From NCBI GenBank assembly GCA_036346405.1, contig CM070562.1:70389482-70453481 (forward strand): a stretch of DNA of 64,000 nt, read 5' to 3'. The notes below the pieces were generated by a model, which was given only the letters and a program-made list of their open reading frames with translations, had not been told where the DNA came from and did no database searches. Positions 44,148-56,448 of this stretch are shown one piece after another (positions within the stretch are counted from its first letter, which is position 1; each line of letters opens with the position of its first letter). The stretch comes from Phyllostachys edulis. Taxonomy: Eukaryota; Streptophyta; Magnoliopsida; Poales; Poaceae. Both the position numbers and the translations under genes were made by a program.

Positions 44148-47100
44148 TGTAACATCCCAAGCATGGGTTTGTGTTTCAAATGCATAAAAATGTGAAAATT
44201 TAAAACTTTTGAAGCATCGTGTTGTCAATTGAATTCTTTGGATTTTCATTCAAATGTTTTGAGCATTTTGAAAACCTAAAGCATCAATTCACTAGAAGCA
44301 TAATCTTGTTGGATTTATAAAACAAATAATGTCAACAGTCCCTATAAATGATTTTTCTAGGTTCTGGAACATCTGAGTGACTCACCTGTAAAATTTCATA
44401 ATTTTTAGATTTTATTTGCTATTTTAAAACTGCCAGTCAAAATAGTTAATCAAAAGTCAAATAGGAAAAACATAGGCTTAAAATAATTTTAGGGACAAAT
44501 TAAATGCATGAAAAACTCTGTAAAACATATACAATGTTTTTCACAGTGTCAGTAACCTCTCATAAAAATTTCATGATTTTTCGAGTTGTGCAATTCTGTC
44601 TAAAAATTCCTAAACCCTGTCAGCCTTTTTGAGTTCAACTTGGTCAAACTGACCGAGTTGACTCGGTCCGACTCGACCGAGCCAAATCGGCCGAGCCACT
44701 TAACTCCTGAGCCACTGGCTGGTGGGCCCCCGACTACAACTCGTCTTCTCCACATGGCCAAGCGCCTGCACCATGGCTCTCCAGCGCGCTCCGTCGTGCG
44801 TCATCGCCACACGGCTCCGCCCACCGATTTGGACCAAGCGCCCGTGGTTTGCCTCACCTCGCCGCGTCTCCCGCGCCCCTCACCTGCCCCCATCTCTCTC
44901 CCATCACCTCGCTGTCACTCGAGCCATCCATGCGCCGAGCTCAGCGTTGCAAGTGCGCGGCTCTCTCGCAAGCTCTACCCTCGCCTATAAAAGCTCCTCA
45001 GTAGCTCACTTCCTCTCTTTTCGCCATCGCCAAGTACTCCTCTCCTTTCTTTCCCTTCCCACCGAGCGAGAGCGCAACGGGAGCGAGCTCTAGAGCACGG
45101 CCATGGCGCCGTCGCCACGTCACTGGCATTCCAGTGCCGCCCTCACCCTTCTTTCTGCGTCAGCTTATGTTCCCGAGCACGAGGATGCATTCCCCCAAAC
45201 TAATTTTGTCTTTTGATCTTAGGAGCCATCGGAATTTGGATTTTCTCAACTTCGGCCAAAAACAACCGCTTTCTTGCCCGTCTCCTGTAAGAGGCTCCAT
45301 CTCTTAATTGCTTGCTCTAGCACCATCTTTGAGCCCCACTTGACCTTCCCGTACCACTCGTTTTCTTTATTTTTGCTCAGGCCACCTCCTCCTCGGTGAA
45401 GTCGTCGTCGCCGCCGCTGTTGATCGTCGCCGGTCTTTCTCCGATGGCCTCCATCATCATCTTCCACTCTGGTATACTCACTTGAACCCTCCCTAATGCT
45501 CATGCGCGCGTTGGATTGCCTCAACCACCATCGCTTCGCGTAATGGCTCGTTGGTCGTAGCACCTCCTCCGCCTCTCTCCGATGCGCCGCCGCATCGAAC
45601 CTCCTCTGACCTAGTCGCTGGCACCATCGTGTGCGCAAGTGCACAAGGATCTCATTTTGGCCATTGTCCAACACCGCCATGGCCTAGATCACCGGTGAGC
45701 CGCTAGGCAAACTCGCGGCCGAGAGCGTTGTGTTGTCGAAAAACCGACAACACTGTAGCATCGTCTTTCATTAGCATAATCTCTAGCGTTAGGTTAAGCA
45801 ATCATTAGCCCTAAGTTAATTACTCTATTGTTTCTCTGTCGGGTGGGCACGCAAACGTTTACTGAAGTTTATTTAAAACTTGAGTTCACTACGAGTCGCT
45901 GACAAGTGGGCCCAAACCATTATGTGCGTAGTGCACTGGTCCACGAACCGATGGACTGAGTGCATGGACTATAGTCCATGCACTATTTTCTTGCACCGTG
46001 TCTTTGATGCCTGGGGCCCACATGTTAGTAGAGAGTTTCTAAAATTAAAAGAAAAAGGAAAAACACTATGCGTGTAGGACCCACGGGTCAGTGACCATGG
46101 CTAGCTCAGCGCGAGTAAAAAAAGTATTCAATGCATTGATAAATTGTGAAATGAGTTATTTTGCACTGGAAATTGTTTAAACTTAAAAAATACATAACTA
46201 ATTCATTTCAACTCCAATTTGAGTGAAACCAATTTTGTTGGTTTACATTTTTAATGTACTTTAACTTAAAATGGGTTTGAAACATGTTACTATCCCATAA
46301 AATTTCAAAGTTTAAATTAATTTCTGGAATGAGTTATTGTTACACTTAAAATTCATTGAACTTCAAAAATTCATAAGTATTTCATTTTAACTCCAAATGG
46401 AGTGAAATAAATTTTGTCAATTTCCATTTTTATTATACTGTAACTGGGAATAGGTTTTAAACATGTTGCTGTCACTAAAAATCTTGGTATTCAAATTAAT
46501 TGTACACTAATGGCATAACTTTGAAAATGCATAGAAAATTCATTTTAACTCCAAATGAAGTGAACAAATTTTTGTTCTTCATAACTTGTTGTGTTAAATC
46601 TGCCATAAAATTTTCATATTCACTACCTTTCTGGAAATTTTCACGAAAGAGCTAAATTTTGGGTGAATAGTGACAGAACACTGTTTTCAGGATTTTCTTC
46701 TCTTTTGATTTTCCAAAGGCTATAACTCTCACTTGAAAACTCTAAATCAAATGATTTTGTTTCTAAATTCATCTAAAATCATTCTCTACCTACTGTATAA
46801 ATTCCATGCATTTTGGATGATATTGAAATTTTGGTTGATTTCAGCGTTATTCGTCCTTATTATTTCTTCTCATTCGATAGGTTTCGACGATTCGATTAAC
46901 TTTGAGAGTGACCCTCAGCAACAAGTGGATTATCTCCAGCAAGGCAAGCAATCCCTCCTTTGATGCATGTTGATCCTATTATGTTCAAATGCTATTATCT
47001 TGTTTGCAAATGTATGTATGCTTGCTATGTTGATGATTAATTTCTCGATTAGAGGTAGTTAGTCTGAATAGATGCATGAGTTGTAGGTAAACATTTCCCA

Positions 47101-48626
47101 TTGCCATTGAGTCTTAGTTATATTCTTCCTAGTGATTTAGAGCTTGATGGATGTGCTCCAATCATTTATATATAGTATACGAGTTGTCGCTCAGCAATGC
47201 TTAGAACGGTAGTATGGGGATCATCGCTTCGGTGATGGTCATTTTATCAAAACTTTAAATACTTGGGTCCGGGTACTCATGTATGTATTGTATTTGGAAA
47301 AACTAAAACTAAAAAAAAGATTTAGACTTAAACAAATGGAATGAAGGGTGTGATTGTCGAGTGTGTATAGTTTGTGCACAAGTCAACAAGGACCAAATTA
47401 CTTGTGTCACTGATCCAAGTATTATTGCGTGCATCCACATGAGGGGATTATGGAGCCCCTCTTGACTTAGGAATTTGGGGATGTGTCAGCTCTGAGTCGC
47501 AGGTGGTAGTTGTTAGGAGAAAAATTGTTCTGTTGTTGTTGGAAATGTGCGGAGTGGGTTCCGGGAAGGTTCCCTCGCCTAAGGAGCATCGGTAGTTGTC
47601 AAGGTTTTGCCGATGACTCTGACACAACATATGGGTCCACCATGGGGGCCTAGGACGGGTGGTTCACGGAGGGTTAACCCCCATATGTGCGGCTCGTAGT
47701 TAATGCATACCGTTGGAAAACATCTCGTAGGACTTAGCTCTGTTGGCATACCTACGGAAGTGTGCTCGATAGCTTGGCAAAGGAGCGGTCTGACGTGTGG
47801 GTAAAGTTGTACACCCCTACAGGGTTTAATCTATTTGAATAGCCAAGTCCTTGGTTATGGACACGCTTGGGGAGGTCTTTCAAGAGTTAGACTATAACAT
47901 TTTGACAAAACTTGAAATCTGGTGGTACGGATGGGTAATTCGTGCTATGTTATGGTGGCTGTTGGGAAGTCACCTCTAGGTTATTTATTATGTCTCTAAA
48001 TATTGTATCGCTGTTATTGAAACACATAAAAACATATTTGGTCAATTGCCTTACAATCTATTACACTATTGCAAATGAAATATTGCTTTGTGCTGAAAAT
48101 AAACTCTATAGCCTTATCCATTGATTCAAGCTTGCACGTAGCTATGTATAGGTTTGTTATTTGTAAATCTTGCGAGTACAATTTTATACTCATTTTCATT
48201 GTCTACTTGCTACAGAGGAGATTGATCCCCAAGGGGTCAACTATTGTGAGACTAACTTCGACTTCGACGACTAGTTTGGCGGGTTTCCGGTCGGTTGCCT
48301 TGTGGGTAAGGGCAGTCGATTGTCTTTTGTTTATTGCCATCTTATGGCTTACATTTCGGCTGCGACTTTAGTTCTTTATCTTGTCATTTGGCCGGTCGGC
48401 CCTATTTTTGTAATATAAATTTTGAATGTCTTTTGTGTTGTAAATTATAAAGACTCGGTATTGTAATAATTTGTGTATGGAATTGATGCTATGTTTTGAG
48501 ACGGTGTATGTGTACCGCTATCCTGGGAGGTATATAGTACACCGAGAGCGGGGAAATTTGATTTGTAATGCTAGGACAAATTGCAGGGTTAAGCATTACA
48601 AACTAAATATCTTCGGGGCTCTCACA
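44148..48626 (+). repeat. Solo LTR of family A nested in the MULE
   Basis: It starts TGTAACATCCC and ends GGGGCTCTCACA, with exact 5-bp duplications GTTTG at 44143-44147 and 48627-48631. It is colinear with the LTR at 4945-8795. TATA-like CTATAAAAGC lies near 44985. At 4479 bp it is the longest LTR here. No internal sequence remains. Confidence 0.88.
46881..46943 (+). other. 63-nt mini-exon-like module in the nested solo LTR
   Basis: It follows TCGATAG and is followed by GCAAGC. In the shared phase it encodes FDDSINFESDPQQQVDYLQQ. The peptide matches the copy at 7081-7143 at most positions and keeps the acidic start and glutamine cluster. Confidence 0.5.
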
Positions 48627-49106
48627 GTTTGGTTACGTACATTAGAAACGCCAATATGCACAAATCAACAAACCAAAATACACCTACGATACATGTGCGC
48701 CTTTTTGGAATCCAAAAAAAGGTTGATTGGAACAAAATCAATCAGTCCTGGTGGCCCATCGGTCCCTTCCCCTTGTCTCTGGACTGCCCGAGGCGGTGGC
48801 TAATCTCGAAGTTAGCCATGTTTTGCGAGACGGGTTGAACGATTGAATGATGTTAGGATAGCACAACGTAGGGCCAAATTAATAATCAGGATGCAAATTG
48901 AACATAACTTACCTCTTCGATCCGGGCTACGCTTGGGTGACAGGGAGCACTAGGATGGTTGCCAGTCTCACTAGTAGGAGCCTTCCCCTTGTGCGCTGCG
49001 CACTCGGCCCAGTCATACTCAACTTCCTATTCGAGGGTCCTCTACCACCACCCTGCTCTCTTGGGATCCTCCGGTGCCTTTTCAATAGGGTCAGGTACGT
49101 AAGGTT

Positions 49107-49567
49107 TCAGTGTTTGAAGGTCTCATCTCGCATCGCATAGTTCAACATGTACTTTTGCTCGATGGACGTCCTATCGTACATGTCCGGGTCATCGATCCAT
49201 TGGAAGAAGTTGTATCACATCCTCGGCTGCCATTATACGCGGATGTAGTTAGGAATTTGTGGAATGGAATATAAGATGTGAAAAATCTATGTGTGTGCAA
49301 GATTAGCTTACGACGACGTTCCCACACGTGTAGTACGCCTGGGCGGCCGTCGTCAGGTGTGTGGACTGGATGATCTTAGCCGATTCTTCGTGCACACATT
49401 GCGGGCGTGGGAACTCCTGTGGTACTGGCTCATCCTTCATAAAATAATCCAGGTAGGATTCAGCCATCTCGACAAGCCGCTTGCGCTTCCACAACATCTT
49501 CGCGTAGAAGTTCGCTGATGAGTCTGATATCTCCTTTTCTCTCAGTTGTGTGAACCAAGCTTTGGTT
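49107..49567 (-). pseudogene. GRF-zinc-finger-like protein, decayed
   Basis: The minus-strand exon from about 49567 to 49312 reads KAWFTQLREKEISDS, then QSTHLTTAAQAYYTCGN, and ends at a GTAAGC donor. A second exon starting after GGCAG near 49225 contains NFFQWIDDPDMYD and ends at the TGA at 49109-49107. Cys-Gly-Asn followed by a Cys-Asp-Phe-Phe-Gln-Trp-like segment is the pattern of a GRF zinc finger, often found in plant transposon proteins. A small indel displaces the last Cys. Neither function nor exon borders are proven. Confidence 0.45.
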
Positions 49568-49649
49568 AAGTGTTGGGTGTGGTGGTGTAGTGTTCTCCTC
49601 CGACTCTCTTTTCCTCCAATTCTCTTCTCTCTCCTTTTATAATGGGTAT

Positions 49650-50145
49650 TTTCGGTTTGAAAAGGTGGCATAGTGGAATGTGGTACTTTTGGTTTGCAAC
49701 GGTAGCATTGTAGTGTGTTGTCATCTTGGTCTGCAAAAGTGACAGTTTGTGGCATGTCGTGGTGCGTTCTTCTCGGTCTGAAAAGGTGGCGTGACAGAGT
49801 GTGACCTTCTCGGTCTCGTAGTGTGTTGTCAACTCAGTCTGCAAAAGTGACAGCGTGTGGCATGACAGGGTACGATCTTTTCGGTATGAAAAGGGGGCGT
49901 GATGGAGTATGGTCTCTTCGGTGTGGAAAGGTAGCATCGAAGTGTGTTGTCATCTCGGTCTGCAAAAATGGCAATGTGTGGCGTGACTGGGTGCGGTCTT
50001 TTCGGTCTGAAAAGGGGGAGTGGCAAACTGTGGTCTTTTTGGTGCGAAAAGGTAGCATCGAAGTATGTTGTCATCTCGGTCTACAAAAGTGGCAGTGTGT
50101 GGCGTGACCCAGTGCGGTCTGAAAAGGTGGGGTGACGCAATGCTG
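49650..50145. repeat. Tandem repeat of about 105-123 bp with internal dyads
   Basis: Four to five imperfect units start at about 49718, 49822, 49941 and 50064 with TGTTGTCATCTCGGTCTGCAAAA. Each has near-palindromes such as CTTTTCGGTATGAAAAG. It lies between the GRF-like and mobile-domain regions, and overlapping frames of similar peptides on both strands are repeat artefacts. Confidence 0.75.
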
Positions 50146-50736
50146 ACTCCCTCACATGGTTACTCGTAGACACAAGAACAAATAGTATCGAAATACGAGA
50201 CTAGCATAATGTAAGTTGTACATAAATTTATATTTACATGACATGATTGATATTTACAAGAACAAATATCTACTCGCAGGGCCTCTTGGGGCGTACCCCA
50301 CGTGTGGCTCCTGGCCACGTCCGGGGCAGCTGCAGGCGCTGGTACGAGTAAGTCAAAGGCTCAGGCGGCCGAGGCACCCTACGAGCATGAGTAGCCTAAG
50401 GGGGTGTCGCGAGAGGGTGCTACGTCGGCTGGCTCGCTCCGGGCGTACCGTGCAGCTATGAAGCCCCCACAGAGACATGGCTGCTCTCGCCATGTGAAGG
50501 CCAACCATCACCCTGGTCGAAATCAAAGTCCCCGGAGTGTGACTCCTCGTGCGACGCCAGCTCCTCGTCCCAAAGGGGTGTACAAGTTGTGAAACATTAC
50601 GTTATGCATGTAAACATGACGAAAATGATGAAATAGTATGTTGTGCGTGCAAACAAGATAAGCATACCTCGTCGCACGAAGGTGGTGGACCGCTTTGCGT
50701 ACTCCTGCCTCGTGTACGGGTGGAACTCAGGACCTG

Positions 50737-52634
50737 TCAGAGAAAATTGCCCTTAGTAACTAGTGAATTTTGAAATAAACAAGCAGACGTGAGTGTTTCA
50801 TGCTGACTTGCGAACTGTGCTGGGGTACTTCTGGCACGGTGCCATGAGGACCCACTCGCCACATCCGGGTGAGGAGCCGTTGGGTGTGACGCATCGTGGC
50901 TCACCCCCCCCCATCCACGCACAGGTGGGTCCACCACCTCCCTCAGCCTATAGCAAGATGCTAGCTGGATGCCTCGCCTCATCTTCTCAATGAACTGGTC
51001 CATGAGCTCTCTAATCTTCTGCACCGTCATGCTAAAGCGCTCCCCGAGCGTCATACGATGCACGGAGGTCGCCAACTCGTGCATATCCTAGTGTAGATCG
51101 ACCTGTACACGTAATTAACAAGTTAGAAATCGAAAACTTGCGAAGCAAATAAGATGTACGTACCGTTCAATACGTACCACGCGATGGAATGCGGAGTCTG
51201 GTAGGGTAGGGTATGTGTCGAACGTCGTGGCCTCGTGTCGTGATAGGTCGTCCACGACCCTAGCGCAATGAACCCTCGTCAAACTAGAGTACCACTCGAT
51301 GTACTCCTCGTATGTCCCGGGGTCGTAGGTGCAGAGCCAACCCTGACCCCAAGGGAACATCCTGTTCGTCTAGGAAGTTGGAGCAGGTACTTCCTTCCTA
51401 GTGTATCTATGGAAGGCAAAACGATTGTTTTGTAGGTACGTATGGAAAATAGTACGACAGAAGAAAACGTGAACTTACCCATGGACGTTCAGTGCCACCC
51501 GCTGCCTCGAGGGGGCTGGGACCTCCCGTCGCAGACCGAACTAGTGCATCACCCGATGCACGTGGTATTCCTCCACGAAGACATCGTGCACCCAGCACCT
51601 CCACGTATAATAGTACGTGTGGTCTCACATGCACAGGCTCGACAAGCCTCGAGGTGCGCACGCGTACACCCTGTCGGGAGTGTACGGTGTCCATATGATG
51701 TGGTCATCCGTCAACTGATCAAACATCGCAACGTAGCCTGGGTAGGAGGCGTGCGTAGTGATCGGAGTGAAGTTGACCTGTGGAATAGAACAACGAAAAA
51801 TTAGCACGAGAAATTGAATTACATTAAGAAAAAGAATAAATGTTCATAAAACTTACCCGTCGGCAACACCACACTGTACCCATAGTCGTCTGGTCCACGT
51901 CATCGGTGGCGACGTACATGGCGACTATGTAGGCTCCCAGGTGTAGCTGTGGTCGTCCGATCTAGAAATGCTCAGAGGACCAGAGCTGAAGAAGCAGCGG
52001 GCATCCGAAGAGGATGGATCTATCGTGAACCCGGTGGGACGCGTCGCGCACAACACTGTGTGGCTCTAGACGTAGGGCTGGATCTCCTCCACCTCCCAGT
52101 CTGCCAGCTCGCGTGCGTATCAGATCATGTGCTTGTCGACGTTCTTGCCGTGGGACTCTAGGAACATCACCCACCCAAACAGCCACAATATGTAGACATC
52201 GAAGTGCCTCTTCACCGTGTACTCGGGTGCGTCCTCTGCCATATGCTCCAGCTGCAAGAAGACAGATACACATCACTAAGTTGAAAAAGCAATTGAAGCG
52301 GCAGGACAAGAGTTACAAAAACTTACGTAGAACTGGCAGATCCACTTCAGCGATGGGCCGTGGGTGCTGCTGAACTCCCTATAGCCGCTGTTGAGCGGGA
52401 GCACCCCCTAGAACCCGTGAGGAACTCCGTGCACCACTTGGTCGAGACGTCATGAGCTACTAGGAGGAAGCCCGTGCAAGGAAACCTGGTCAGGAAAGTC
52501 ACGTCTTGAAGCGTCGACGCCATGTCCCCATACGAGAGGTGAAACATGTGCGTCTCCGACCTCCACTGGTCCACCAGTGCCGTCAGGAGGCACCGGTCAT
52601 ACGGAAAGCGTCTTGATGTATGACCACCACCCAC
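50737..52634 (-). pseudogene. Plant mobile domain (PMD) protein, decayed
   Basis: In minus-strand order the pieces of a plant mobile domain are: DRCLLTALVDQWRSETHMFHL (52580-52510) with GDMASTLQDVTFLT; LLLQLWSSEHF near 51970; DQLTDDHIIWTPYTPDRVYA near 51700; EEYIEWYSSLTRVH near 51290; and a helical C-terminal part with GERFSMTVQKIRELMDQF near 51020. Order and spacing fit the domain of MAIN/MAIL1 and of transposon-borne relatives. Frames change several times; some changes may be introns, as donor- and acceptor-like sites occur between pieces. PMD proteins act in the nucleus in transposon silencing and gene expression; the role of transposon copies is unknown. Confidence 0.65.
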
Positions 52635-53089
52635 GCGGTCCTGGCCGTCCTCCTATATCACCTCCACCATCCTCGCTAGTGGAAGGTGGTCTGCCGCTCT
52701 CAACCTGCGTTGAAAAGATTAAGAATAAATGTGAGTCCACCCAAAGCAGTCAGACTACAATTGAGTATACAAAGGTCACAACTACACGTACCTCGAAACC
52801 CAACGTGGGTCCACCCTCCATGCCCTCATAGGCATAAGCAGCCGCAACGCACCAAGCTCAATCACCGCCTGACCCTCCTAGGGGAGGATGGTACTAAGGC
52901 GGCTATGGTGATACGCATCAATGACCAGGTCAAGCAACTTGTAAGGCCACTACAAAGCGTCTCCTGGGTCCGTCATACCTGAAAATTCAGTGCATACATT
53001 GTAAATACTACGAAACATATACAAAAAGTAATAAGAAGTGGCATATCTAATTAATTCAATTATTGCACAATTAGCGACATATAGGAAAC

Positions 53090-53800
53090 TGATCTTCACA
53101 CAACTGTATCGACATATAAAATTTTAGAGGTATCTTGTCGTGCACAGATAGAGAGTAAAATTAAGTTCACAATATTTTAATTAACGTCTACATTCCCTAT
53201 TTAACTACTCTGGAATTTTCATAGAATCTTTATAGGTACCTTGCTATTTTCCTTGTTTGCAAATTATTTAGCGTGCATGAATGGAAACCAAAATTAAGTT
53301 GGGATACATACCTATTTTGGTACTCTGCATTTTTTTTATTATAGATTTTTAATAGACTACTTGCTACTTTTCTTGTTTAAAAAGTGTCTCCAGTATTTAT
53401 GAAATATTTACCGTGTACAAATAGAAACAAAAAGTAATTTCACAATATTTTAATTCAGCTCTACATACCCTATGTACCTACTCTGGATTTCTTAGAGAAT
53501 TTTTAGAGGTGTCTTAATATTTTCCTAGTTTAAAAAATATTTTTGGCATTATCAGAATATTTACCATGAACAAATGGAAACCAGAATTAAGTTGACATTA
53601 TTTTAATTAAGTTGTACATACCCTATTTTATTTTAATTAAGCTGTACATACCCTATTTAGCTACTCTGTATTTTTTTTACAGATTTTTAATAGGTATCTG
53701 GTTATTTTTAGAGGTGTCTTCCGATTTTCCTGGTTTAAAAATTATTTTCGGCATTAACAAAATATTTACCATGTAAAAATGAAAACCTACAAAGTTTTCT
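53090..53800. repeat. AT-rich diverged tandem repeats in the MULE
   Basis: Four units with CTACTCTG(G/C/T)ATTTT, TTTTTAGAGGTGTCTT and AAATATTTACC(A/G)TG start at about 53206, 53321, 53479 and 53660. Spacing varies from 115 to 181 bp. There is no coding capacity. Confidence 0.55.
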
Positions 53801-54159
53801 TAGTATTTTTTGAGGATTTGTCCTAAATTGTTCGAGTACTGCAACATAAATAATATCTATATGACGGACTAAACTATACACAGCTAAAATAATATACTAC
53901 GTCAAACAGTAATACAGCTAAAATTATCTAATCCATTGAATTCTATGTCGCCATTTTTATTTTCTAACCTATAAGGTTTTGAATTTATGTACAAAATTGT
54001 AAGAACATTTAATTGCAAAATGGACTACCAGATCTGCGACTTCGTCTCTCTCTCATCCGCTAAGAACCGGCAGAGCTTCGCTACATCTCTTCTCCCATCC
54101 CCTCCTCTCTCTTCTCTTAGTCTTCTCTTTTTTTCGGGAATTAAAATGATTTTCCACCG

Positions 54160-54340
54160 AATTTTGGGGATATATATAGCCAGTTCCGGCCACCAGTTGA
54201 ACGGGTTCCTGTCGCCATTTCAACTGGCGATTTACACTCTTCAATGCAAATCGCCAGTTGAAATGACGACAGACAGTTGGAACGGCGACTGGCAGTAAAT
54301 AGGTGCATGTCATCATTTGAAATGGCGACCGAAGCACCTA
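54160..54340. repeat. Inverted GTCGCC/GGCGAC word cluster near the MULE right end
   Basis: Alternating copies of GTCGCCATTTCAACTGGCGA and CGCCAGTTGAAATG-type words in both orientations could fold into hairpins. The same words occur near the left end (about 43640-43745), so they are subterminal repeats of the MULE. Confidence 0.65.
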
Positions 54341-54397
54341 TTATTATATAAAAAAATTGATCTTTTAAAATGATATTATTTTTTTTAAAAAAAATCC

Positions 54398-55439
54398 AAG
54401 CATCGCTACGCCTGCTCTGCCCCAACTCATTGCGGCTATACCCTTTTCTACCTCTGTTCCCATCGCTCGCTTTTATCTGCTCCTTGTATGTTTCATATTT
54501 TGCTTGCGGTTTTATTCTACACCATGATTTTGTGATGATTTTCTTTTTCTTGTTATGGAGATTTGTGTGTGGATTGCAAGATCAGCTTCTTGTTTGGATC
54601 TCGATATTCACAAACCCGGTCCAGCCAATCGGCAAATCGTCCAGCCATCTTGCAAGATCGAAACCCAAGCCAGCTTAAACTCACCTGGATCTGACCCCCC
54701 CGGTGATTTTCTAGGTCCTTTCGGCTGGCACATCCCTTGTCTTCTTCGGAAATTACTCGTTTTTTTTTATCGTTTTTGTGGAAACAAAGCAAATGCACTT
54801 TGTCCTAGAACTTGCCGTGTTTTGTGGCAATTTCTCCGCCGGCACCAAGCTCCTTCGCTGCATCTCTCACAGCCATCGTTGCCAAGCCACCTCACTGCAC
54901 CCCAAGCCCCACCGACACTTCCTATGAACTCCCCTTGACCCGCTAATGCTCTCACACCCCTCCCCTTGACCGAAGCACTGCCATGGCGCCGCCACCTTCT
55001 CCCTTTGTTTCGGCCGTGCGCCTCCACCGCTGCCGCCCCCTTTTCAAACCTCCTCACCCTCGGCAAAGCCCCCAAATGGAATCCCCTAGTCTCAATGAAT
55101 CTCACCGCACCACCCGAATTCCCCGCCGGTCGCTGGAGCCGCTGCGGACCTCGCCGGCGTAGGCTCGTCCACTCGAATTCATATTTGCAATACATCATAT
55201 TGTATTTTACCTTGTTCTTGCGTGCTTCTTCGGTGTATGCAGGAATTGATCTTCGTGATCAGGTTAACGGGGTATTTGTGCACGGTTGATAACGACTTAT
55301 CGAGCAGTTCAGCGATTGCGTAGTTTTGGGCCTTGCGAGTTCGTAGCCAAGATCGTGAGAGTTGAGCGACTTCTACCGAATTTACCTTCTCCTCGAAATC
55401 GGGCTAGATCAGAACCTCTGTGGATCATCAGCTTCGGTG
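54398..55439. other. Unassigned segment right of the MULE
   Basis: It should be the original continuation of 43567 and so would be the start of the gene driven by the site II/telo-box promoter. Pyrimidine-rich leader-like sequence (54407-54530) is followed by mixed DNA with many ATGs and no recognised protein. Part of it may already belong to the LTR fragment that ends at 56091. Confidence 0.35.
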
Positions 55440-56091
55440 GTGCTTAGCTTCTAGGGCTTGATTCGACGAAAAGGTGGCGCAATTCGAAGAACGGCTCTAG
55501 GGTTTCGGAAGAGGGAAGCGGTGCAATGATTTCGACGCGGGTGCGACACTTAAATAGGCCCGGAGATGGGAGAGTCCAAGTCGAAGCGAACGGAGAGACA
55601 CGCGCGAGGAAATCGGAGGTGGAGTCCGCGCTGAGGACGATGACGACGTGGCGGGCTCGGTCGACAAAGCGAGCACCTGGCAATGAGAGAGGAGGACTAA
55701 CGGTGGGTGAGGACAAGGAAAAAGGCCGGGGAAATTGGGCTGGGCTTCGGAGGAAGATGGGCCAAGGAATAGGGATTCGGCCCAAAGGCTTTTCCAAGAT
55801 TTTTAATAGTTTTGCATTTTAGAAAATACAGAAAATCCAAATAGCAAAAGAAAAATAGCAAATGAACTCGAAAAAATTCCAAAAAAATCTGAAAAATATT
55901 TCCAAGCACATAGAACCCAGATAAAATAGTTTTTACATTAATTGATGTTTAGATTATACACATTAAATTGTTTTTCTATTGAAAGTCCATATTAACCTTT
56001 ATTAAAATTCAAATAAAACTTGGGTGAATTTTCCAAAGGGCTAAACTACTCAAAAATGTTTTTTAAAGCTCCATAGAATTGGGATGTTACA
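55440..56091 (-). repeat. Fragment of a Ty3/gypsy LTR (minus)
   Basis: On the minus strand it begins TGTAACATCCC at 56091 and continues with AT-rich, then GC-rich sequence and a TATA-like CTATTTAAG near 55555, the layout of the other gypsy LTRs here. I could not find its other end or a target duplication (the right flank is CTCTA). Confidence 0.55.
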
Positions 56092-56448
56092 CTCTAGCTG
56101 GAAGAGCAACTTTAGTGAAGTCCGTTCTTATATCCCAAGCGATATGTTCTTTGACCTCACACAAGGCTCCCAAAAGCTTTCTGAGAAGATTAGACAAAAA
56201 AAAAGGACTTTTCTTTGGTCGGGAACATATTCGGCTTCGGGAGGAAGCTGCAAAGTGAACTTGGAATGTGTTTGTCGACCAAAGCGTCAAGGAGGTCTCG
56301 GGATCCTACATCTACAAAAGTTTGCAAGGGCACTTAGACTCAGATGACTTTGGGCTCACTGGTCAGCTCCTGAAAAACCTTAGGTAGGAATGGACAACAC
56401 CTGTGACAAAATGGGCTATGCTCTTTTCTATGATTGCACTCGCATTAC
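56092..56448 (+). pseudogene. L1-type LINE reverse transcriptase C-terminus, left part
   Basis: QKLSEKIRQKKRTFLWSG, then CKVNLECVCRPKRQGGLGIL and HLQKFARALRLR, match the conserved end of plant L1-type LINE reverse transcriptases. A TGA stop follows LRLR where relatives read Trp. The element is 5' truncated at the LTR fragment and is interrupted at 56448 by the solo LTR. Confidence 0.8.

Larger units (their letters stand above)
43577..54397 (-). mobile_element. MULE carrying plant-mobile-domain and GRF-like genes
   Basis: The left end GAATTTTTTTAAAATAATAT and the right end read inward, GGATTTTTTTTAAAAAAAAT, are imperfect AT-rich inverted repeats that stay related for more than 50 bp. Beyond them both sides have inverted arrays of GGCGAC/AACTGGCGA words. 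The flanks are 9-bp duplications with one change, AAGCATCAC (43568-43576) and AAGCATCGC (54398-54406), the Mutator size. The element contains a solo LTR (44148-48626); without it the MULE is about 6.3 kb. Coding traces are minus-strand plant mobile domain and GRF-type zinc finger. I see no MURA transposase, so it was probably moved by another element. Confidence 0.78.
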
